A DNA stretch of 64,000 bases from Amycolatopsis sp. NBRC 101858 (GTDB lineage: Bacteria > Actinomycetota > Actinomycetes > Mycobacteriales > Pseudonocardiaceae), in assembly GCF_030269325.1 (NCBI RefSeq), contig NZ_BSTD01000001.1:2186681-2250680 (forward strand). The letters are read 5' to 3'. Both the position numbers and the translations under genes were made by a program. The first letter of the stretch is position 1. Each line of letters starts with the position of its first letter. The notes beneath the pieces are model-generated. The model worked only from the letters and a program-made list of their open reading frames with translations, was not told the origin of the DNA and searched no databases. Shown here piece by piece: positions 1-11,117 of the stretch.

Positions 1-103
1 GCAGCACGGGCAGCACGGAGCCGAGCACGACCAGGTCGAACCCGTCGAGCAGAACGGCGGTCCAGGCCAGGGGCACGACCCAGGAACGGGCGCCAGGGGA
101 CAT
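1..103 (-). CDS. MFS transporter, N-terminal fragment (aromatic-acid:H+ symporter type)
   Basis: Only the first 34 codons are inside the window; the gene runs off the left edge. The start ATG follows a GGAGGTTCTCCC ribosome-binding site. The peptide begins MSPGARSWVVPLAW and continues into the first membrane helix with the DGFD motif (about residues 20-24). That motif is characteristic of transmembrane segment 1 in the aromatic acid/H+ symporter (AAHS) branch of the major facilitator superfamily, which takes up compounds such as 4-hydroxybenzoate or protocatechuate. Substrate cannot be judged from this fragment. The gene is divergent from the antiporter at 254 and shares a promoter region rich in repeated half-sites. 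Confidence 0.7.
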   Translation of the reverse strand, partial: MSPGARSWVVPLAWTAVLLDGFDLVVLGSVLPVL

Positions 104-118
104 GGGAGAACCTCCGGA

Positions 119-164
119 TGTGCGTCGGTGCACGTTGTCCGCACAGGTGTGCGGATTGCGCACA
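119..164. promoter_or_regulatory. Cluster of four TGTGCG/CGCACA half-sites in a divergent promoter
   Basis: TGTGCG occurs at 119-124 and 148-153, and its complement CGCACA at 140-145 and 159-164. The middle pair forms a perfect inverted repeat TCCGCACA-gg-TGTGCGGA (138-155). The cluster lies just upstream of the ribosome-binding site of the leftward MFS gene and before the rightward antiporter. It looks like a multi-site operator; the cognate regulator is unknown and probably lies left of the window. Confidence 0.5.
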
Positions 165-253
165 AGTATGCATGGGAGGATTGTCGTAATCCAGCTCACT
201 TCCACTCACCGGAAGCCGAGCACAGGGCCGCGACCTGGGGAAAGATCACGCCC

Positions 254-1888
254 GTGGAGATCCTGACGCTGATGGGCGTGCTCGCCGGTTCGCTCGCGCT
301 GACCGCTTTCGCCCGCCGCTACAACCTGTCGGCGCCGTTGCTGGTGGTGGTCGTCGCGCTCGGGGTCGCGCTGATCCCCGGCGTGCCGCGGCTGGAGCTG
401 GAACCGGAGCTGATCCTCACGGTCGTACTGCCGCCGCTGCTCTACTCGACGTCGCTCGAGAGCTCGGTGACGCACTTCAAGAACAGCCTGCGGCCGATCG
501 TCGCGCTCGGCGTCGTGCTGGTCGCGGTGACCGCGGTGGTCGTCGCCTTCGTCGTGCACCTGCTGCTGCCGGACATACCGTTCGCGTCGGCGCTGGTCCT
601 CGGCGCGGTGGTGGCGCCGCCGGACGCGGTGACGGCGGTGGCGATCGGGCGCAAGCTCGGGCTGCCGCGCCGGCTGATGACCGTGCTGACCGGGGAAAGC
701 CTGGTCAACGACGCCGCCGCGCTGACGCTCTACAAGGTCGCGCTCGCCGCGGTCGCGGGCACGGCGGGCTCGGCCGGGCACGGGTTCGCGGTGTTCGGGG
801 TGGCGACCGTGCTGGGCATCGCGGTCGGCCTGGCGATCGGCGCGGTGGTCGTGCTGCTCCGGCGCCTGCTCGACGACCCGCTGCTCGAGTCGGCGTTCGG
901 GATCATCGTGCCGTTCGGCGCGTACGTCACCGCCGAGCACCTGCACCCGTTCGGCGCGGAGTTCAGCGGGTCGGGGGTGCTCGCCGTCGTCGCGGCCGGG
1001 CTGTACCTGGGGAACCACTCGCTCAACGCGTCCCCCGCGACGCGGATGCAGGACAGATCGGTGTGGGCGTCCATCGACGTGCTGCTGGAGGCGCTGGTGT
1101 TCGCGCTGATGGGGCTGCAGCTGCCGTTCGTGCTCGACGGCGCCCAGCACGCGGCCCGCGACAACGGGACGCTGACGCTGGTCGCGGTGGTCGTGCTGCT
1201 GGTGACGATGCTGGTGCGGATCCCGGCGGTGTTCGTCTTCGCGTTCCTGCCGCGGACGTTGCGGCTGTTCGGCCGCGGGCGCGCGACCCCGTCGTGGCGG
1301 TCGCTGGCGGTGCTCTCGTGGACCGGCATGCGCGGCGTCGTCACGCTGGCCGCGGCGGCCGGTGTCCCCGCCGATACCCCGGGACGCGAGGAGATCCAGT
1401 TGTTCGCGTTCGCGGTGGCGATCGGCACGGTGCTGATCCAGGGCCTGACGTTGCCGCCGCTGATCCGGGTGCTGAAGGTGCAGGACCCTTCGGAGGCTTC
1501 TCGCGACGAGGCCGAAGAGCTGGCCGCCCGTGAGGTCGCGAAGCGGGCCGCGTACGAACGGCTGCGCGTGATCAGCCGCGACCGGCTCGCGTCCCTCGAC
1601 CTGCCGCCCGAAAAGGTCCAACGGCTCAAGGAGCGGCTCGAACGGCTGGTGGAGACGCGCTACCGGTTCGCCGAAGCCACGATCAAGCTGTCGGGTGAGG
1701 ACCGCCACGGCACCCCGCAGGCCCAGTTCGCGAAGGCCCGGAAGGAGCTGCTGGTCATCCAGCGCAAGGCGATGATCGAAGAGAACCGCGCCGGGCGCCT
1801 CGACGACGACATCCTGCAGAAGGTGCTGCGCGAGCTGGACCTCGAGGAGATGTCGGTGACGGCGGCGCTCACGAACCGATTGAGCTGA
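254..1888 (+). CDS. Na+(K+)/H+ antiporter, CPA1 family
   Basis: Membrane cation/proton antiporter of 544 residues that would exchange Na+ or K+ for H+ across the cell membrane. About twelve hydrophobic segments fill residues 1-410. Family signatures include a GAVVAPPDAVTA stretch near residue 118, GESLVNDAAAL near 147 (the ND pair matches the CPA1 ion-binding site) and GMRGVVTLAAA near 357. A soluble, helical, charged C-terminal tail follows. I chose GTG 254 because an upstream extension to 128 would add a non-membrane, Cys/His-rich leader and run through the operator cluster; a GGGGAAAG sequence precedes 254. The 3' end overlaps the convergent LLM gene by 20 bp. Confidence 0.88.
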   Translation: MEILTLMGVLAGSLALTAFARRYNLSAPLLVVVVALGVALIPGVPRLELEPELILTVVLPPLLYSTSLESSVTHFKNSLRPIVALGVVLVAVTAVVVAFVVHLLLPDIPFASALVLGAVVAPPDAVTAVAIGRKLGLPRRLMTVLTGESLVNDAAALTLYKVALAAVAGTAGSAGHGFAVFGVATVLGIAVGLAIGAVVVLLRRLLDDPLLESAFGIIVPFGAYVTAEHLHPFGAEFSGSGVLAVVAAGLYLGNHSLNASPATRMQDRSVWASIDVLLEALVFALMGLQLPFVLDGAQHAARDNGTLTLVAVVVLLVTMLVRIPAVFVFAFLPRTLRLFGRGRATPSWRSLAVLSWTGMRGVVTLAAAAGVPADTPGREEIQLFAFAVAIGTVLIQGLTLPPLIRVLKVQDPSEASRDEAEELAAREVAKRAAYERLRVISRDRLASLDLPPEKVQRLKERLERLVETRYRFAEATIKLSGEDRHGTPQAQFAKARKELLVIQRKAMIEENRAGRLDDDILQKVLRELDLEEMSVTAALTNRLS

Positions 1889-2771
1889 TGACCTCCCAGG
1901 TCCGCCGGCGTTCGGCACTGGATCGGAGGCCGGTCTGCGAGACGAGGACGTCGGTCGCCCCGGCGTCGTAGTAGCGCTGGAGCCCGGCCAGGACGGTCTT
2001 CTCGTCGCCGATGATCGCGAGGTCGGCGGCGTGCTCGACGCCTTCGACGTCGAGGATCCGCCGGTAGGACGGGATCTGACCGTAGAAGGACATCTGCTCG
2101 ACGGCCTTTTCCCGCACCGCGTCCGGCTCGTCGGTGACGATGGCCGGGACGGCGGCAATGACGCGCTTGCCGGCCGGGATGGCGGGCACGATGAGCTCGG
2201 AAAGCGCTCGCGGCCCGGCGAGGAAGGGCAGGGTGCCGTCGGCGAGCTCCCCGGTGACGCGCAGGGCTTGCGGCCCCATCGCGGCGACGATGACCGGCAC
2301 GTCTCCGCCCACAGTGGACGGTCCGGGTGTTTTCGCGGTGATGGTCTCACCCTCGAAGTCGACGGCCTCCCCGGCGAAGACCTGTTTCAGGACGGTCAGG
2401 TACTCACGCAGGTGCCGGATCGGCGGCGGGTACTCGACGCCGTAGACGGGACCGAGGAAGCCCTTCGAGCCGAGCCCGATGCCGAGGGTGAAGCGCCCGC
2501 CGGTGGCGGCTTGCGCGGTCTGCGCGGCACTGGCGACGAGCAGCGGGTGCCGTGGGTAGGTCGGCACGACGGAGGTCCCGACCTCGATCCCGGGCACTTC
2601 CCGCCCGGCGAGCGCGGCGACGGCGATGGCGTCCTGGCTGAGCGGGAGCTGCGAGAACCAGACGGACTTCAGACCGGCCTCGGCGGCTTGGCGGGTCTGG
2701 GCGATGAGTTCGTCGACGAGGTTCGGCGCGGACTCGGTGTCGCCGGACGGAAGCGTGACTCCGATGGTCAT
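1869..2771 (-). CDS. LLM-class flavin/F420-dependent oxidoreductase
   Basis: A 300-residue protein of the luciferase-like monooxygenase fold, which uses FMN or coenzyme F420. It begins MTIGVTLPSGD, has the typical LGIGLGSKGF loop near residue 100 that holds the deazaflavin or flavin phosphate, and a conserved PVIVAAMGPQALRV stretch near 160. Members of this branch are mostly uncharacterised F420 enzymes in actinobacteria, so the substrate is unknown. It is divergent from the SARP regulator at 2977, with a 17-bp inverted repeat between them, so the regulator may control it. Confidence 0.85.
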   Translation of the reverse strand: MTIGVTLPSGDTESAPNLVDELIAQTRQAAEAGLKSVWFSQLPLSQDAIAVAALAGREVPGIEVGTSVVPTYPRHPLLVASAAQTAQAATGGRFTLGIGLGSKGFLGPVYGVEYPPPIRHLREYLTVLKQVFAGEAVDFEGETITAKTPGPSTVGGDVPVIVAAMGPQALRVTGELADGTLPFLAGPRALSELIVPAIPAGKRVIAAVPAIVTDEPDAVREKAVEQMSFYGQIPSYRRILDVEGVEHAADLAIIGDEKTVLAGLQRYYDAGATDVLVSQTGLRSSAERRRTWEVISSIGS

Positions 2772-2808
2772 GATCCCAAGCTAGCGAGCGGCGCCACCGG
2801 TTTCCGGC

Positions 2809-2825
2809 TTCCCAGGACCTGGGAA
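2809..2825. promoter_or_regulatory. 17-bp perfect inverted repeat, candidate operator
   Basis: TTCCCAGG-a-CCTGGGAA sits 38 bp upstream of the LLM start and about 150 bp upstream of the SARP-type regulator start, in their shared promoter region. A 14-of-17 match lies upstream of the osmC gene at 5973-5989. Neither site overlaps a coding region. Confidence 0.5.
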
Positions 2826-2976
2826 CTCCCGAACCGACGCGCACGGTGGACCCCCTCGCCCCTCCATGCGCGCCGGCTCGGACCCCCAGTGCGCCCACCG
2901 TGCCAAGGTGGCTGTACAGGATCGGCACATCCGGGGAACATCGACCGGGCACACCGCGACCACCGGGAGGGATGCC

Positions 2977-5922
2977 GTGGAGTTCCTGCTCCTCGGCCCG
3001 GTCGAGGTCCGGTCGGGAACCGGGCACCTGCGGCTGTCCTCGCAGCGGCAACGGGCCCTCCTCGCCGCGCTGCTGCTGACTCCCGGCGTGGTGGTCCCGC
3101 CGGCCCGGCTGGTGGAGGTGATCTGGGGTGAGGCGGCGCCGCCCTCGGCGATGGCGAACCTGCGCACCCACGTCGCCCAGCTGCGCCGGCAGCTGGCCGA
3201 GCTGGACGCCGGCGCGCGGCGGATCCACGCCCGGGCCGGTGGCTACCTGATCGAAGTCCGGCCGGACGAGCTCGATCTCGAGCGGTTCGAACGCCTCGCC
3301 GCGGCCGGCCGGCGGGCGCTGCTCGCCGGAGACGGCAAGGTCGCCGCGGAGATACTGGGGAAAGCCTTGGCGTTGTGGCGGGGACGGCCGCTGGCCAACC
3401 TGCCCGCGACCGCGGCCTTCGACGGCGAGGCCCATCGGCTGACCGAGGCCCGGCTCGGCGTCGTCGAACACCACTGCCGCGCGCGCCTCGACCTCGGTGC
3501 GTGCTCGGAGGTGGCCGGCGAGCTGCACCGGCTGGTCGTCGACCACCCGCTGCGCGAACGGCTGTGGGCCCTGCTGATGCTCGCGCTCGCCGGCGCGGGG
3601 CAACAGGCGGCGGCGCTCGGCGCCTACGACACGATCCGCAGCCGGCTGGCCACCGAGCTGGGCGCCGAACCGGGCGCCGACCTGCGTGCGGCCCAGCTGG
3701 CCGTGCTGCGGCAGGCCGGTCCCGTCACCTCGTCCGTGAGTCCCGCGCAGCTTCCCCGGGCCGCGGCCGGGTTTCACGGACGTCACGCCGAACTGCAGGC
3801 TCTCGACCACCTCTTGCCCGCGGGCGACGGTTCACGCCTCGCGGTCGTCGTCGGCACCGCGGGGGTGGGCAAGTCGGATCTGGCGGTGCAGTGGGCGCAC
3901 CGCGTCCGCGACCGGTTCCCCGACGGGCAGCTCTACGCCGATCTCCACCGCTCCGCGAGGCCCAGCCTGGTTCTCGGGCGGTTCCTGCGGGCTCTCGGCG
4001 TCCCGGCGCGGGAGATCCCGGACGACCTCGACGAAGCCGCCGCGTTGTTCCGGTCCGTGCTGGCGGCCAAGGCCGTGCTCTGCGTTCTCGACGACGCCCT
4101 CGATGCCGAGCACGTCCGCCCGTTGCTGCCCGCCGCGCCGCGGTGCATGGTCGTGGTGACCAGCCGCAACCGGCTCGACGGCCTGGTCGCCCTCGATGGC
4201 GCGCACCGCCTCGCGCTGGACGTCCTCGGCACGGCCGACGCGGTGGCCGTGCTCGGGGCCGCGATCGGTCCCGAGCGCGCGGCCCGGGAACCGGCCGCCA
4301 CCGCCGAGCTGGCCGAAACGTGCGCGCGGCTGCCCCTCGCGCTGCGCATCACCGGCGCCCAGATCCGGCACCGGACCGGCCGCCGGGTCGCCGACCACCT
4401 CAGCGACCTGCGCGACCACGGGGTGCTGGACAGCTTGACGACCGACGGCGACACCAGCGCGCTGCGCGTCGCCTACGACCTCTCCTACGAAGCGCTCGAC
4501 CCCGCGACCCGCCGCACCTTCCGGTTGCTGGGCCTGGTGCCCGGCCCGGACACGACCGTGCCGGCGGTCGCCGCCCTGACCGGCGCCCCGGCTTCGACGG
4601 CGGCCCGTCAGCTCGAGCGGCTGGCGTTGGCGCACCTCGTCCAGGAGCACGCGCCGGGGCGTTACCGGCTGCACGACCTGCTTCGCCGCTACGCCGGCGA
4701 ACGCGCGCACTCCGATTGCCTCGAGGACGAACGCGACACGGCGACGCACGCGCTGCTCGACCACTACCTCGCCCGCACCGCCGCGGCCGCCGACATCCTT
4801 TACCCGTTCGTCCTGCGCATGCCGGAGACCGAGCCGCAGCGGAGCGCGTTCGACAGCGAGGAAAGCGCCCTGGCTTGGCTGAACGACGAAGTCCCCACCC
4901 TCGTCGCCGCGATCCGCCACGCCCACGCGGGCAAGCACCACCGGCTGACCTGGCAGCTCGTCGACGCCCTGCGCGGGCACTGCATGACCACCTGGCTCGC
5001 GGAAGCGCCGGAGCTCGCCCGGATCGGCCTGGACTCCGCCGAAGCCCTCGGCCTGCCGGACGTGCGGGCGGCCGCGCACAACAACCTCGCGGCCACTCAC
5101 GCGCTCCGCTACGAGTTCCCGTCCGCCATCACGCACTTCCGAGCCGCGCTGGCGCTCTACCGCACGGCGCAGGTCCGGCGCGGTGTGACCGGCGTGCTGG
5201 GCAACCTGGCCACCGTCCACCTGGACGCCGGTGATCTCGACCGGGCCGACGCCCTCTTCGCGGAGGCGGCCGCACTCGATCCGCTGGGTAGCGCGCTCCG
5301 CCGGCAGAGTCTCGGCGTCCTCCACGAATACCGCGGCCGGCTGGCCGAGGCGGCGACGGCCCACGCCGAGCGGGCCGCCGAATCGCACAGTCCGCACGAT
5401 CTCGTCCTGCTCGCCCGCGTTCACGCGCGAGGAGGCGACTACGGCGCCGCGCTGCCTGTCGCGGAAGAGGCTGCGACGAACGCGCGAAAATCCGGCGACC
5501 GGTGCACCGAGGCGTACGCGCTCGCGGTGCTCGGCACCGTCCACGCGGGTACCGGCGATCCCGCGCGAGCCGTCCGCCTCGCCGGAACAGCGCTCGAGTT
5601 CGCGCGCGGCACCGGCGTGCCCGGAGCCGAAATCGCGGGGCACGCCGCACTCGCGGTGAGCCTCCTGGCCGCCGGCCACCACCAGCGCGCGCTCGTCAGC
5701 GGCCACCACGCGCTCCGGCTCGCCCGCCGGACCGGCACGCGGTTCGACGAATGCGAAGCACTGATCACGATCGGCCGGATCCACCACGCCGCCGGATCGA
5801 CGGCGCAAGGCGACCACTACCTCGGTTCGGCCCGGCACCTGGCGGAAACCCACGGCTACCACGGGCTGGCCGAAGCCGTCGCCGAGCTTTCCGCCTGCAG
5901 GGGCGAGACCCGGCGGTCGTGA
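2977..5922 (+). CDS. AfsR/SARP-family transcriptional regulator with NB-ARC and TPR domains
   Basis: Large cytoplasmic transcription factor, 981 residues. Residues 1-90 form an OmpR-like winged helix (begins MEFLLLGPVEVR), followed by the bacterial transcriptional activator domain (about 95-240). An STAND-type NB-ARC ATPase comes next, with Walker A GTAGVGKS near 293 and Walker B CVLDDAL near 367. The C-terminal 350 residues are Ala/Leu-rich helical repeats of TPR type. AfsR-like proteins activate genes for secondary metabolism or stress after nucleotide-dependent oligomerisation. GTG 2977 was chosen because GGGAGG lies just upstream and the winged helix starts directly. No biosynthetic cluster is adjacent; osmC follows 130 bp downstream. 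Confidence 0.9.
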   Translation: MEFLLLGPVEVRSGTGHLRLSSQRQRALLAALLLTPGVVVPPARLVEVIWGEAAPPSAMANLRTHVAQLRRQLAELDAGARRIHARAGGYLIEVRPDELDLERFERLAAAGRRALLAGDGKVAAEILGKALALWRGRPLANLPATAAFDGEAHRLTEARLGVVEHHCRARLDLGACSEVAGELHRLVVDHPLRERLWALLMLALAGAGQQAAALGAYDTIRSRLATELGAEPGADLRAAQLAVLRQAGPVTSSVSPAQLPRAAAGFHGRHAELQALDHLLPAGDGSRLAVVVGTAGVGKSDLAVQWAHRVRDRFPDGQLYADLHRSARPSLVLGRFLRALGVPAREIPDDLDEAAALFRSVLAAKAVLCVLDDALDAEHVRPLLPAAPRCMVVVTSRNRLDGLVALDGAHRLALDVLGTADAVAVLGAAIGPERAAREPAATAELAETCARLPLALRITGAQIRHRTGRRVADHLSDLRDHGVLDSLTTDGDTSALRVAYDLSYEALDPATRRTFRLLGLVPGPDTTVPAVAALTGAPASTAARQLERLALAHLVQEHAPGRYRLHDLLRRYAGERAHSDCLEDERDTATHALLDHYLARTAAAADILYPFVLRMPETEPQRSAFDSEESALAWLNDEVPTLVAAIRHAHAGKHHRLTWQLVDALRGHCMTTWLAEAPELARIGLDSAEALGLPDVRAAAHNNLAATHALRYEFPSAITHFRAALALYRTAQVRRGVTGVLGNLATVHLDAGDLDRADALFAEAAALDPLGSALRRQSLGVLHEYRGRLAEAATAHAERAAESHSPHDLVLLARVHARGGDYGAALPVAEEAATNARKSGDRCTEAYALAVLGTVHAGTGDPARAVRLAGTALEFARGTGVPGAEIAGHAALAVSLLAAGHHQRALVSGHHALRLARRTGTRFDECEALITIGRIHHAAGSTAQGDHYLGSARHLAETHGYHGLAEAVAELSACRGETRRS

Positions 5923-5972
5923 TCCCCGCGCCGCCCGCCCGCGCAAGCGCTTCCGCATGCCGGACACCGGTG

Positions 5973-5989
5973 CTCCCAGGACTTGAGAA
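5973..5989. promoter_or_regulatory. Second copy of the 2809-2825 repeat, upstream of osmC
   Basis: CTCCCAGGACTTGAGAA matches the palindrome at 2809-2825 in 14 of 17 positions, including the unbroken core CCCAGGAC. It lies 63 bp before the osmC start codon, a plausible activator or repressor position. Confidence 0.45.
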
Positions 5990-6052
5990 CCCGAGCGAGC
6001 GCTTTCGGATTCGCCCACCCTGTGGCGAAATACCGATCACCGAGGAGCACCC

Positions 6053-8592
<2,540 letters not shown>

Positions 8593-8732
8593 CCTGCGGT
8601 TTTCATCCGCGAGTGCACGCACGGCAACGCAGCGTTCACCAACGGGCAGCAACATGTCACCTATACGTGTTGCACTTGCCACTCCCGTGTATCAGGGTTA
8701 GCTGTCCCCACACCTGACACGGAGGCAGCAAG

Positions 8733-9371
8733 ATGCCAACCAGGCGTGCTGTTCGTCATTCCTTGACCGTTCTCGCGGCCACCGCCGTGCTCTCCGCCAC
8801 GCTCGTCAGCGTCGCCGACGCCACGCCGCCGGGCATCCCATCGGCTTCGACGGCGAAGACCGAGCTGGCCGCGCTGACCGTCAAGGCCGACGGTTCGCAG
8901 ACCGGCTACAGCCGCGACAAGTTCCCGCACTGGATCGACCAGGGCAACAGCTGCAACACCCGCGAGCTGGTGCTCAAGCGCGACGGCACGAACGTCGTCA
9001 CCGGGTCGGACTGCGCGGCGACGTCCGGCAGCTGGTTCAGCCCGTACGACGGCGAGACCTGGACCGCGACGTCCGATGTGGACATCGACCACGTCGTGCC
9101 GCTGGCCGACGCGTGGCGCACCGGTGCGTCCGGGTGGACGACCGCGCAGCGCCAGGCGTACGCGAACGACCTCACCGACCCGCAGCTGATCGCCGTGACG
9201 GACAACGTCAACCAGGAGAAGGGCGACAAGTCGCCCGACCAGTGGAAGCCGCCGCTCACGAGCTACTGGTGCACCTACGCGAAGATGTGGGTCGCGGTGA
9301 AGTACAAGTTCAAGCTGACGATCAACACCGCGGAGAAGTCGGCTTTGACGGACATGCTCGGCCGCTGCTGA
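8733..9371 (+). CDS. Secreted HNH-family nuclease (DUF1524/GmrSD-like)
   Basis: Predicted exported 212-residue protein. Residues 1-30 form a classical signal peptide: Arg-rich start, hydrophobic LTVLAATAVLSATLVSV core and an Ala-Asp-Ala cleavage site. The mature part carries the HNH core DIDHVVPLADAW (near 116) and the downstream DNVNQEKGDKSPDQWKPP segment (near 156) that are typical of actinobacterial secreted HNH nucleases. Five cysteines in the mature chain fit an extracellular disulphide-bonded enzyme, which would degrade environmental DNA. Start is supported by GGAGG nine bases upstream. It appears to be a single-gene unit. Confidence 0.87.
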   Translation: MPTRRAVRHSLTVLAATAVLSATLVSVADATPPGIPSASTAKTELAALTVKADGSQTGYSRDKFPHWIDQGNSCNTRELVLKRDGTNVVTGSDCAATSGSWFSPYDGETWTATSDVDIDHVVPLADAWRTGASGWTTAQRQAYANDLTDPQLIAVTDNVNQEKGDKSPDQWKPPLTSYWCTYAKMWVAVKYKFKLTINTAEKSALTDMLGRC

Positions 9372-9506
9372 TCGCGGGCGGTTAGTCAAGGGGCATTCGT
9401 TGCGGTGTCAGGGAATGGGACCGCCGTTCGCTCTGTGGGACGGCCTTCAGCGCGTGGTTAGCGTCGCTCATCGAAGACGCAACCGCTCCCCGCTGGAGGC
9501 CGTCCG

Positions 9507-11117
9507 GTGTCCCCACTCTTCCGCGCCCGCAACGCCGCGGCCCTGCTCGCCCTGCCCATCCTGCTGACTTCCTGCTCCGCCGCCGGCACCGAACAGGCCG
9601 CCGACGCGGGCCCGCCGAAGGCCGGCGGCACGTTGCGCCTGGGCATCTCGTCCGCGCCCGACTGCATCGACCCGCAGCAGACCGCGACGAACGCGTCCAT
9701 CAACGTCGCGCGCCAGCTGGTCGACTCGCTGACCGACCAGGACCCGAAGACCGGCGAGATCAAGCCGTGGCTGGCCGAGAAGTGGGAGGTCAGCGCCGAT
9801 TCGACGGCGTTCACCTTCCACCTGCGCGCCGGCGCGACGTTCTCCGACGGCAGCCCGGTCGACGCCGCCGCGGTGAAGACGAGCTTCGACGGCATCAAGG
9901 CCCTCGGCACGAAGGCCCAGCTCGGCTACGGCTACCTCGCCGCGTACAAGACGTCGACGGTGGTCGACCCGCGGACCGTGCGGATCGAGTTCTCCTCGCC
10001 CAGCGCCCAGTTCCTGCAGGCCAGCTCGACGATGTCGCTCGGCGTCCTCGCGCCGGCGGCGTTCCAGAAGACGCCGGAACAACGCTGCCAGGGCACCGGC
10101 CTGATCGGCTCCGGGCCGTTCGTCTTCGAAAGCCTGAAGCAGAACCAGGAGATCGTCCTGGCCAAGCGCAAGGGCTACGGCTGGGGCTCGTCGCTGTTCA
10201 AGCACCAGGGCGAGGCCTACCTCGACAAGATCGACTACAAGATCGTGCCGGAGCCCGGCGTCCGCACCGGCAGCCTCGCGTCCGGCCAGCTCGACGCGGC
10301 CACCGACATCCAGCCGGTCGACGAGCCGCAGTTCAAGGGCAACGGCTTCAGCGAGAACATCCGCCCGAACCCCGGCGTCGTGTTCAACCTGCACGCCAAC
10401 ACCACGCGCGGCGTGCTCACCGACGAGAAGGTGCGCCAGGCGGTGCTCAAGGGCGTCGACCGCACCGAGGTCGTGAACACCGTGCTGACGGCCAGCTACA
10501 AGCCCGCCACCAGCATCCTCGGCTCGGCGACCCCGCTCTACGACGACCTCTCGCAGCAGCTCGCCTACGACCGGAAGGGCGCGGCCGCGCTGCTCGACGG
10601 CGACGGCTGGGTGCCCGGTCCCGACGGGATCCGCGTCAAGAACGGGCAGAAGCTGAGCGCCTCCGTCGTGTTCTCGCCGGTGTTCAACCAGAACCGCAGT
10701 GTGCTGGAGCTGGTCCAGCAACAGCTCCGCAAGATCGGCTTCGACCTGCGGATCGAGCAGCACACGACGGCCGAGACCACGCAGATCCAGCTGTCCGGGA
10801 ACTACGACTTCCTCTGGTACAACGTCACCCGCGCCGACCCGGACATCCTGCGCGGCCAGTTCTCCACCAAGGCAGGCAACCGCAGCAAGCTCGCGCCGGG
10901 CAACCCGCTCGACGTCGCGCTCGACGCCCAGTCGTCCACTGTGGACAACGCCAAGCGCAAGCCGTCGGCCGACGAGGTGCAGAAGCTGATCGTCGACCAC
11001 GCCTACGCGGTCCCGGTGTTCGAGCTGACCCAGGTCGTCGCGCTCAGCTCGCAGGCGCACGCCGTCGACTTCGAGGCGTCGTCGCGGCTGCAGCTGTTCG
11101 ACGCGTGGCTCTCGTGA
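9507..11117 (+). CDS. ABC transporter substrate-binding lipoprotein, peptide/opine type
   Basis: Extracytoplasmic solute receptor of the SBP_bac_5 family (536 residues), which captures oligopeptides, opines or similar ligands for the permeases encoded next. A lipobox LLTSC ends at Cys23, so the protein should be lipid-anchored on the outer face of the membrane. GGTLRLGISSAPDCIDPQQT starts the mature domain. The start GTG follows GGAGG by seven bases. It is the first gene of a four-gene operon (9507-14434) in which each gene overlaps the next: receptor, two permeases and a fused ATPase. Confidence 0.92.
   Translation: MSPLFRARNAAALLALPILLTSCSAAGTEQAADAGPPKAGGTLRLGISSAPDCIDPQQTATNASINVARQLVDSLTDQDPKTGEIKPWLAEKWEVSADSTAFTFHLRAGATFSDGSPVDAAAVKTSFDGIKALGTKAQLGYGYLAAYKTSTVVDPRTVRIEFSSPSAQFLQASSTMSLGVLAPAAFQKTPEQRCQGTGLIGSGPFVFESLKQNQEIVLAKRKGYGWGSSLFKHQGEAYLDKIDYKIVPEPGVRTGSLASGQLDAATDIQPVDEPQFKGNGFSENIRPNPGVVFNLHANTTRGVLTDEKVRQAVLKGVDRTEVVNTVLTASYKPATSILGSATPLYDDLSQQLAYDRKGAAALLDGDGWVPGPDGIRVKNGQKLSASVVFSPVFNQNRSVLELVQQQLRKIGFDLRIEQHTTAETTQIQLSGNYDFLWYNVTRADPDILRGQFSTKAGNRSKLAPGNPLDVALDAQSSTVDNAKRKPSADEVQKLIVDHAYAVPVFELTQVVALSSQAHAVDFEASSRLQLFDAWLS

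Noticed and set aside
206..2350. Very long open frame (714 codons) opposite the antiporter and LLM genes
   Set aside because: Arg/Pro/Gln-rich low-complexity product, no start context, and it runs antisense through two well-supported genes; a high-GC shadow.
3832..6018. 728-codon antisense frame across the SARP regulator
   Set aside because: Mirrors the regulator's codon positions; product has no domain pattern.
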